Under the pieces are notes generated by a model. It searched no databases, was not told the DNA's origin, and was given only the letters and a program-made list of their open reading frames with translations. From an uncultured Demequina sp. (GTDB lineage: Bacteria; Actinomycetota; Actinomycetes; Actinomycetales; Demequinaceae): a stretch of DNA of 9,487 nucleotides. Each line of letters starts with the position of its first letter. The first letter of the stretch is position 1. The DNA lies in NCBI GenBank assembly GCA_937925595.1, contig CALALQ010000317.1, positions 1-9,487 of the forward strand. Reading direction: 5' to 3'. This document shows, one piece after another, positions 4,781-9,487 of this stretch. Position numbers and translations under genes: made by a program.

Positions 4781-6459
4781 CGCCGACACTTCCAATACGC
4801 GAGTCGAGTCAATGTGGGGTCGGCGATAACCCTATCGGCCACCCACTCTTGGAAGAGCTGCTTGAAGCGGATGGCGTCGCCATCGGCGACTTGGTCAGCC
4901 AAATACATGTTCTGCAGAACCCACCGGTGGTACTCGACCGGGTGCGGGCCTCGATGGGGAATTTGGACGACGTTCCATGCCCGCGCCGTGTCCTCGAGAC
5001 TCAGGCCGTACCTACTTGTAACTACCTCGAATGCTTCTCTCCACTTGTTGAAGTAGCTGGCGAGGTGGTGGTACTGGGTAGGCATGGAGTCGATCAGCAC
5101 CTGAGCTGTGTCATCATCCATGCAGTTCGGAGGCGGAGCTATCCCCGCTCCACCCGGGTCCGGCTCAGGTGCTGGCTCGTTCTCGTTAGGGCTTCCTTCG
5201 TCAAGGCACGTGCCGTCGTGCGCCAACTGGTCGCAGTCGGGTTGGGGGTCGGCTGGGAAAGGATCTTCGATCGCGCCGATCAGGGTATCGACCGCTTCGC
5301 GAGAACCGCCCAGTTTTCCGATGAAGTTGACGGCGGCTTTGGCGCCCTTCGACATGCAGACGAGGGTGGAGTCGGGGACGCTGCTGCGCATCGAGTGGGT
5401 GCGCGACTTTTCCCCGAGCGCGAGGCAGGCGCCGAGGTCCGCGGTGGTCAGGACGAGTTGGTTGGACCATGCGTCGACTTGTGGTGAGTTGAGGAGGTCA
5501 TCGTCGCTGAGCGCCGAGACCGTTAGGGGCCCCGCAGTGGCCGCGACGTGACCGTTGTCGCGGTTCACAATTTTCGCGGTGTAGGTCTGCAATGAGTAGG
5601 TGCTGCGCACCGAGCAGCTGTCAGTGGCGTCGCACCCTTTGACCTGCGCACCCGAGGGCCATTCGGCGATGACGATCTTGTAGGGAGAGTCAACCCGGTC
5701 GCTGGCGACAAACGCTCTGGTGTTCGAGCTGAGGGTGCGTGTCCCCAGCGTCCAGCTCATGCGATGGAACGTAGCGCCGGCGGGACCTTCCGTGGGGGGC
5801 GGAAGCAGCCGGGAGATCACCCCACCCGATATGGTGCGCGTTTGTCCGGGGAGGAGGTGCACGACTCCTCTGCATGACGTCCCTTGCGTACATGTATGGG
5901 CGATGTCGCCGTGCTCGTTGAAGATCGCAATGACGTAGGGCCAGGCAAGATAGTCATTGGTGTGGATCGTCAGATACGCGCGGTCTTGGCTGGCGGGGAT
6001 CGTGGTGCCGGAGATGCTGGTATCCGCCTCGGACTGCCACTGTTCGCGCCAGAATCTGATGGGTTCCGTGCTCGCGTGCACCGTGTAGTCGCCGGTCGAA
6101 ACGACGCGCGCCCAAACGATGCGGCTCTGACCGGGCTCGACAAAGACCGAGGCGTTACAGGTTGTTGTCGATTGGCACGATTTGATGGTGTCGAAGCCGT
6201 CTGTGATGACGATAGCCAGCGGCGGGTCGACTTGCTCGCTCGCAGTGACGTTGACAGTTCCCCGATCCTGGCTGGGTTTGAGGGTCGTCAGGTCACTGTG
6301 GATTGTCAGTGAGGGCGGAGTCGTCGCCTGGGCGACGGAGACGGGGCCGGTCGCCATGATTAGCGCGAGTCCGAGGATGCTGAGTCGGCTGAAAAGTCTT
6401 CTTCCGCGTCGACGGGCAGTGCCTGACGGAGACGTTCGCCGCAGTGCGAATCGGGTCAT
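4777..6459 (-). CDS. Exported multidomain protein with C-terminal AHH/HNH-like nuclease toxin domain
   Basis: The protein has 560 residues from ATG 6459. The frame is open upstream to 6756, but that stretch overlaps another gene and looks non-coding. A basic N-region with RRLFSRL (20-26) and a hydrophobic core, ILGLALIMATG, end at AQA (43-45), giving a Sec or Tat-like signal peptide. Three beta modules follow (about 48-120, 160-215, 248-298). Each has a 'P..I.I....G' strand pair and C-x5-C (Cys95/101, 190/196, 276/282). An alpha segment (about 320-400) leads to an acidic, proline-rich linker (424-445). The C-terminal 100 residues carry YHHLASYFNK (463-472), YGLSLED (484-490), NVVQIPHRGPHPVEYHRWV (496-514) and a helical tail ending YWKCRR. 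This HH / N..H.G.HP..YH order matches AHH-type HNH/EndoVII nucleases used as secreted toxins. The next gene is its likely immunity protein. Target and delivery route are unknown. Confidence 0.6.
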   Translation of the reverse strand: MTRFALRRTSPSGTARRRGRRLFSRLSILGLALIMATGPVSVAQATTPPSLTIHSDLTTLKPSQDRGTVNVTASEQVDPPLAIVITDGFDTIKSCQSTTTCNASVFVEPGQSRIVWARVVSTGDYTVHASTEPIRFWREQWQSEADTSISGTTIPASQDRAYLTIHTNDYLAWPYVIAIFNEHGDIAHTCTQGTSCRGVVHLLPGQTRTISGGVISRLLPPPTEGPAGATFHRMSWTLGTRTLSSNTRAFVASDRVDSPYKIVIAEWPSGAQVKGCDATDSCSVRSTYSLQTYTAKIVNRDNGHVAATAGPLTVSALSDDDLLNSPQVDAWSNQLVLTTADLGACLALGEKSRTHSMRSSVPDSTLVCMSKGAKAAVNFIGKLGGSREAVDTLIGAIEDPFPADPQPDCDQLAHDGTCLDEGSPNENEPAPEPDPGGAGIAPPPNCMDDDTAQVLIDSMPTQYHHLASYFNKWREAFEVVTSRYGLSLEDTARAWNVVQIPHRGPHPVEYHRWVLQNMYLADQVADGDAIRFKQLFQEWVADRVIADPTLTRLAYWKCRR

Positions 6460-6471
6460 AGCGTCAGTATG
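6460..6471 (-). promoter_or_regulatory. Candidate leaderless promoter of the toxin operon
   Basis: The minus strand reads CATACT-GACGCT-ATG. A -10-like hexamer (6466-6471) stands exactly 6 nt before the A of the toxin start codon. This is the spacing seen for leaderless mRNAs in actinobacteria. It fits the lack of any Shine-Dalgarno sequence before the ATG. No convincing -35 element is seen. Confidence 0.35.
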
Positions 6472-6559
6472 TCGGACCACGCCAGAAGGCAGCGGCATTG
6501 GCGAGAGTCGACTCGAGCCGTTTTGGGCGGGTGCCCTAGCTGTTCTGTAGTCGGGTGAC

Positions 6560-6725
6560 TCATTCGGCGAAGACTTCTTCAGCGGCGCCGCGATTGAAGT
6601 GCTCGCCGAGCGGCACGCGGTGGAGGGGCATTGCGTCGACTTGGACCTCAGTCTCGACGACGATGCCGTTCGCTCCCATGGGCGGACGGGATGTCGTTGA
6701 CGATGTGATCGGCATTGACCCACAT
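6560..6725 (-). pseudogene. Small conserved hypothetical gene, frameshifted
   Basis: Two good pieces lie in different frames. The first, from ATG 6725, reads MWVNADHIVNDIPSAHGS. The second reads GIVVETEVQVDAMPLHRVPL then GEHFNRGAAEEVFAE and stops at 6560-6562. Joined near 6675 they give about 55 residues of a small beta-rich protein. I associate its 'MWVNADHI ... VEL.V.G.PL.RVPLG' pattern with short hypothetical proteins of rhodococci, function unknown. The frame before the ATG stays open (GRLSGLVPT), so the native start may lie further up. In its own frame the first piece meets a stop 10 codons after the break. It ends 100 bp before the exported toxin gene and is probably not part of that operon. 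Confidence 0.45.
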
Positions 6726-6800
6726 CGTGGGGACGAGACCCGACAGCCTGCCCCAAGTGGCGGGTGGATCGCAGGGATCACGATGGCCACATAGACACGC

Positions 6801-6841
6801 CCTGAGCGCCGCCGTGCTTGCGGAGATCGAGGGCGCTCAGG
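6801..6841. repeat. 10-bp perfect inverted repeat
   Basis: CCTGAGCGCC (6801-6810) and GGCGCTCAGG (6832-6841) are exact reverse complements separated by 21 bp. They lie in the 284-bp gap between the broken small gene and the phosphoribosyltransferase, which otherwise shows no gene. No T-run follows on either strand. An operator or a bidirectional structural element is possible, as is chance. Confidence 0.4.
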
Positions 6842-7009
6842 CATGGGCGGGGTAGGCCTGGGACAACGGCGAACGTCCTCACGGCGCTTGCGGGAAAGTC
6901 CGCCGAGACTCGCCCGACTGGCGATTGCTTTGCTGAGAGCCCGCTAGCTGCTCGCTGAGTGGACGCGGGCTCCGGGAGCGCGGGGCGTGGCAGGATCCGA
7001 GCTAGTCTC

Positions 7010-7777
7010 ATGTCTGTGCATGATCGCGCGTCGCAGCCGATATCGTTCGCCGAGGGCGACGAGGAAGATGCGCTGATTCTCCCGCCGTTACCGAGCACCA
7101 AGGTGTGCGGGTCGTGCCGCGGCCTGCTCGGAGGGCGCGTGGGCACCTGCTTCAACTGTGAACAGAACGCACAGGCTCTGGACGGAGCAGTGCAACCCAT
7201 AGTTGCCGTGTCGATCTACCGCAAGCCGGGGTCGCTTCGTGACTGGCTGACGTTCTATAAGGATGACGGCGAGACTCTGGCTGATCCGATTGCGGGCCAG
7301 GCTGTGGGGCGCATCTTTGCCCGATTCATCGAGCAGAATCGCGGATGGATCGCGAGCCTTGAAGCCGACGGCGCAATCGTTGTTCCGTCCACTGTCAGGC
7401 CTCCGCCTCACCCTCTAGCCGTGCTCTTGCAGGCGAACGGATCCATGCCGTTTCCAATCCTGACGGGCCTCTCCCGCACCTCAGAAGAACTCGGTCACAA
7501 TCGACCCAATCCCGACGCCTTCCGCGTGACCTCGGAGCTGGCCGGAAAGCGGATCCTGCTGCTGGATGATGTCTACACATCGGGCGCGCGCTCGCAGAGC
7601 GCGGCTTTCGCGCTTAGGTCGTCGGGCGTGATGGTTGCCGGGCTCATTGTGCTGGGCCGGCGGAACAACCCGGACTACAGCGAGGACAGCGCAGCTGTCT
7701 ATGCCGCGCAGCAGAGCGCATCGTTCTCGTGGGACATCGCCGAACGGCTGCTCACTCAAACATCAGACGCCGGATGA
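7010..7777 (+). CDS. Zinc-ribbon phosphoribosyltransferase (ComF-like)
   Basis: The protein has 255 residues from ATG 7010; a GTG at 6959 would add a Gly/Arg-rich tail that looks untranslated. After a 30-residue acidic leader, VCGSC (32-36) and TCFNC (46-50) form a four-cysteine zinc ribbon. Ser/Tyr-rich strands and the conserved RKPGSLRDWL follow. The PRPP-binding loop LLLDDVYTSGARSQS (183-197) carries the two acidic residues and TSG typical of type I phosphoribosyltransferases. ComF-family proteins share this zinc-ribbon plus PRTase order, though competence genes are not seen here. The substrate is unknown. The 3' end overlaps the convergent SIR2-SLOG gene by 26 bp. In published comparative genomics, PRTases and SLOG/SIR2 proteins both recur in nucleotide-centred conflict systems, so a shared defence role is possible. 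The gene is intact, with no evident Shine-Dalgarno sequence; AGGA lies 14 nt upstream. Confidence 0.75.
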   Translation: MSVHDRASQPISFAEGDEEDALILPPLPSTKVCGSCRGLLGGRVGTCFNCEQNAQALDGAVQPIVAVSIYRKPGSLRDWLTFYKDDGETLADPIAGQAVGRIFARFIEQNRGWIASLEADGAIVVPSTVRPPPHPLAVLLQANGSMPFPILTGLSRTSEELGHNRPNPDAFRVTSELAGKRILLLDDVYTSGARSQSAAFALRSSGVMVAGLIVLGRRNNPDYSEDSAAVYAAQQSASFSWDIAERLLTQTSDAG

Positions 7778-8665
7778 GCATCGTCGCAGCGTGCGCCGCG
7801 AGTTCTGGCTGATCTGCGTTGAGTTGACTCCACCAGAGGAGTTCGTCCGCCGCGTCGAGACCAAGATCCGCGGGCTGCATGCTGTTCCAGAGCTCCCGAG
7901 CGGCCCCGCCCGTGGTGGCCACGGGGACAATCTGAACACCCATGCGCTGCGCGACTTCGGCCTCACCCTTCGTGGTCTTTCCGCCCTTGACTACGAGCGT
8001 CACTCGCGTCTGTGGGAACACGAACTTCCGCATGTCCTCGAGCGTGCGCTGAGTGAAAACGGCGACGCCGACGCGGTGTTCAATCGGAATTGATTCGTCC
8101 GCGCCTTCCGCTTTGCGGAAGTAGAACCGGATCCTCTCCGGTGCGTACTCATCGGCGGCCAGCGCGTCGCGAAACTGCTTGCTGACTATCACGCCGGCAG
8201 GACCACCGAAGGAAGCGATTGAGAGACCGTCAGCGGTCGCTGTGCCCAGCGAGCGTAGTCGCGATATAGCGCGCGACTGTGAGGGCACTCGCGTCATCGC
8301 CACCGTCGGACGCGTGAAAGCTGCCGGACACGAACAGCATCGCTGGACGGCAGCGGACTTCTAGCTTTTCCATCTGCGGAAGAAGATCCGTGTACGAGTC
8401 GATCATGTGCACCTTCAAGCCTGACTTTTCGAGGTCTGCCACCCTAAGTTCCTGCAGGCGCTCTAGCGTGGTCGGATCGGTCTTCTTCTTGAAGACCACA
8501 TAGTGGGGCGGCGCGTCAGCGCCGCTGGGGAGCGACCGAGAGAGGCGAAGAAGCAGGTTCAAGTTCGGGTCATCGAAACTGAGCCCGAGAAACAAGAAAC
8601 TGTTCGTTAGCCATGCGGCGCGGAGACGGGTCCAGGGGATGGGGTGCCGCTCCTCGCACCAGGGA
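7752..8665 (-). pseudogene. SIR2-SLOG (ThsA-like) defence effector, 5'-truncated and frameshifted
   Basis: The 5' part reads AAWLTNSFLFLGLSFDDPNL (about 8550-8615), then HYVVFKKKTDPTTLERLQEL. This is the end of a SIR2 NADase-type domain. The Rossmann-like SLOG domain follows: AMLFVSGSFHASDGG (about 8300-8343), ASFGGPAGVIVSKQF, VTLVVKGGKTTKGEAEVAQR, VQIVPVATTGGAARELWNSM, ending RRLMFE at 7752. In Thoeris, ThsA has this SIR2-SLOG order; SLOG binds a cyclic ADP-ribose signal and SIR2 destroys NAD. About 300 residues remain of a family near 480. The missing SIR2 N-terminus, with most catalytic residues, is replaced by repeat copy B at 8666. The frame must also move +1 at CGC TGA C (8229-8235). 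No TIR (ThsB) gene is visible. The gene is probably inactive; an isolated SLOG peptide could still be made from the GTG at 8303. Confidence 0.7.
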
Positions 8666-8688
8666 TAGTTCTGCCAACAGCCCACGGT
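8666..8688 (+). repeat. 23-bp direct repeat, copy B
   Basis: Identical to bases 1-23. It marks the precise place where the SIR2 reading frame loses similarity, so it is the edge of whatever replaced the 5' end of that gene. The diverged hairpin block starts 3 nt later, without the ~50-bp insert present in copy A. Confidence 0.8.
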
Positions 8689-8691
8689 TCT

Positions 8692-8728
8692 GAGAAGGGC
8701 ACTCGCTGAGGCGGGTGCCTTTCTCGTT
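8692..8728 (+). terminator. Terminator-like hairpin in repeat copy B
   Basis: GAGAAGGGCAC (8692-8702) pairs with GTGCCTTTCTC (8715-8725) through one G-T wobble. The stem continues as CGC/GCG around a TGAG loop. Only CGTTTGC follows, so termination should be weaker than in copy A. The inner stem bases differ from copy A yet still pair. Confidence 0.6.
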
Positions 8729-8840
8729 TGCTGCGTTGTTCGCGGCTTCGGGAGTGACCAGACGGGTGGTTTCGTGGTCGCTGGGCCCGGAAACGACCAA
8801 AGCGCCCGGATTTCGGGCGCGTTGGATTGTCCAGGGTGTG
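8692..8840 (+). repeat. Diverged ~150-bp repeat with two hairpins, copy B
   Basis: This is the counterpart of 76-225. The core GGGAGTGACCAGACGGGTGG is identical. The second hairpin is GCGCCCG (8802-8808) facing CGGGCGC (8814-8820), and it changes only in its loop (GATTT here, GTTTT in copy A). Similarity ends after GGGTGTG at 8840. From 8841 to 9051 there is no convincing gene. Confidence 0.7.
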
Positions 8841-8894
8841 GGGGGGTGTGTCGGTCTCCTCACCGGCGGATGTCCTGGTGCGACGGCGGGTCAG

Positions 8895-8927
8895 GTCCGT
8901 AGCGGACTGATTCCCACTCTCGTGGGA
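8895..8927. repeat. Two adjacent small hairpins
   Basis: GTCCG-TAG-CGGAC (8895-8907) is followed by TCCCAC-TCTC-GTGGGA (8912-8927). They lie between repeat copy B and the stop of the small membrane gene at 9052, about 125 bp beyond that stop in its direction of transcription. No T-tract follows. Function, if any, is unknown. Confidence 0.3.
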
Positions 8928-9051
8928 GTGCGCCTCGAATGCCTTCTCCGGCCGACGCTGAAGGGTCGCGCGGGGAAGGGTGAGGTCGCCGTTACCAGTG
9001 CTGCACGTGTACTTGGACCGACGCTGGCACTCACTCGGCCGGGTCTCAGCG

Positions 9052-9363
9052 TTAGTCCGTCGGGGCAGATGGGCCTCTGCGTCGCTGTCGCGTACCCTCT
9101 CCGGCCCACCAGATCGCCAACAGGCCAACAAGCGCGATGACGTGCCCCGCGATCATCCCTCCGGTGAGCGGCGTGGCGACTGAGATCGAGATGGCGATAG
9201 CGATGTAGAGCACTGGTACCACGAGCCCCAGCAAGACTGGGTTTCGACGCGAAAGCCACGTGTGCAGACCAATGAGCGCGACCCCAGCGAGGAGGGCTGT
9301 AACGACGACGCCGGGTGGAATATCCGAGATCGAATCAATGCTGTCCGATGTGATGCTTTTCAA
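9052..9363 (-). CDS. Small three-helix membrane protein of unknown function
   Basis: The frame is open from TTG 9384. A TTG at 9363 is preferred because GAGAGGA lies about 10 nt before it, whereas nothing suitable precedes the first; a stop lies just upstream of 9384. The product is about 103 residues, with three membrane segments: VVVTALLAGVALIGLHTWL (about 19-37), VLLGLVVPVLYIAIAISI (about 43-60) and MIAGHVIALVGLLAIWWAGE (about 70-89). Short 'SRRNP' and Arg-rich loops separate or follow them, suggesting a cytoplasmic basic tail (RQRRRG). The pattern recalls small actinobacterial membrane proteins often found beside regulators, but no function is known. It stands apart from the repeat and the defence remnant. 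The 124 bp upstream hold only a weak -10-like TATACA (9416-9421). Confidence 0.6.
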   Translation of the reverse strand: MKSITSDSIDSISDIPPGVVVTALLAGVALIGLHTWLSRRNPVLLGLVVPVLYIAIAISISVATPLTGGMIAGHVIALVGLLAIWWAGEGTRQRRRGPSAPTD

Positions 9364-9487
9364 CGGGGAGGGGTCCTCTCTCAATGGTGACGGAAGAAGT
9401 GCCGGTCACGAGCCGTGTATAAGAGCTACGCAGAGATAGCGCATGGCATCCTCTGCTGGTAGTCGGAGTCCGATCGCATCGGTCGAA

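Noticed and set aside
4781..4795. TTG/GTG starts for the immunity gene
   Set aside because: The ATG at 4780 forms an ATGA overlap with the toxin stop and has GGAAG at 8 nt, which is more typical of coupled genes.
6460..6756. A 99-residue N-terminal extension of the exported toxin
   Set aside because: The extension overlaps a recognisable small gene in other frames and looks non-coding. The ATG at 6459 begins a proper signal peptide and has a promoter-like element at leaderless spacing.
6959..7009. GTG start at 6959 for the phosphoribosyltransferase
   Set aside because: The extra 17 residues are Gly/Arg/Ser-rich without a ribosome site. The ATG at 7010 gives a sensible acidic leader before the zinc ribbon.
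7010..8688. A complete Thoeris system
   Set aside because: No TIR-domain (ThsB) gene is present, and the SIR2 catalytic half of the ThsA-like gene is missing. At most this is a remnant.
8715..9140. Long plus- and minus-strand open frames over 8570-9260
   Set aside because: They run through the repeat block and hairpins in several overlapping frames with no coherent protein character. Long frames are expected by chance at this GC content.
1..9487. CRISPR array, tRNA/rRNA genes, or a complete insertion sequence
   Set aside because: No regularly spaced repeats, no cloverleaf or rRNA-like sequence, and no DDE transposase or terminal inverted repeat pair were seen.

Overview
The window is high-GC DNA with strong G/C preference at third codon positions and RBS-poor, GTG/TTG-tolerant starts. 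It looks like an actinobacterium, most plausibly a Rhodococcus-like member of the Mycobacteriales. That assignment is inference from codon use and protein style. No rRNA, tRNA or core housekeeping gene is visible. This is accessory, island-like DNA in which short intact genes sit among broken ones.

Layout. 1-225: a repeat unit carrying a strong intrinsic terminator and a second hairpin. A diverged second copy lies at 8666-8840 in the same orientation. 226-877: two gene fragments, a 3' end on + and the 3' part of a secreted or lipoprotein-like gene on -. 878-2534 (-): two adjacent tyrosine-recombinase-like genes. One is largely open but has a frame break near its 5' end; the other is truncated and broken by several frameshifts. 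2728-3723 (+): a helicase-associated (HA) domain gene running into a frameshifted GntR/FCD regulator. 3724-4237: poorly coding, with a broken small membrane gene.

4238-6459 (-) is the best preserved block: a two-gene operon with an ATGA overlap. The first gene encodes an exported 560-residue protein with three C-x5-C beta modules, an acidic/proline linker and a C-terminal His-rich domain resembling the AHH/HNH-EndoVII nucleases of polymorphic toxins. The second encodes a 180-residue cytosolic protein, probably its immunity partner. 6560-6725 is a broken small conserved gene. 7010-7777 (+) encodes a zinc-ribbon phosphoribosyltransferase. It converges on and overlaps (26 bp) a SIR2-SLOG gene on - that resembles the Thoeris effector ThsA. 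That gene has lost its 5' end at the 8666 repeat and carries a frameshift. 9052-9363 (-) is a small membrane protein.

Working together: the exported nuclease and its partner are the only clearly functional conflict system. The SIR2-SLOG/PRTase pair looks like a defence locus whose effector has been disabled. The recombinase remnants and the flanking direct repeats suggest the segment was built by repeated insertion and decay. Seven or more frame breaks in about 9.5 kb could be true decay or sequencing error; resequencing would decide.
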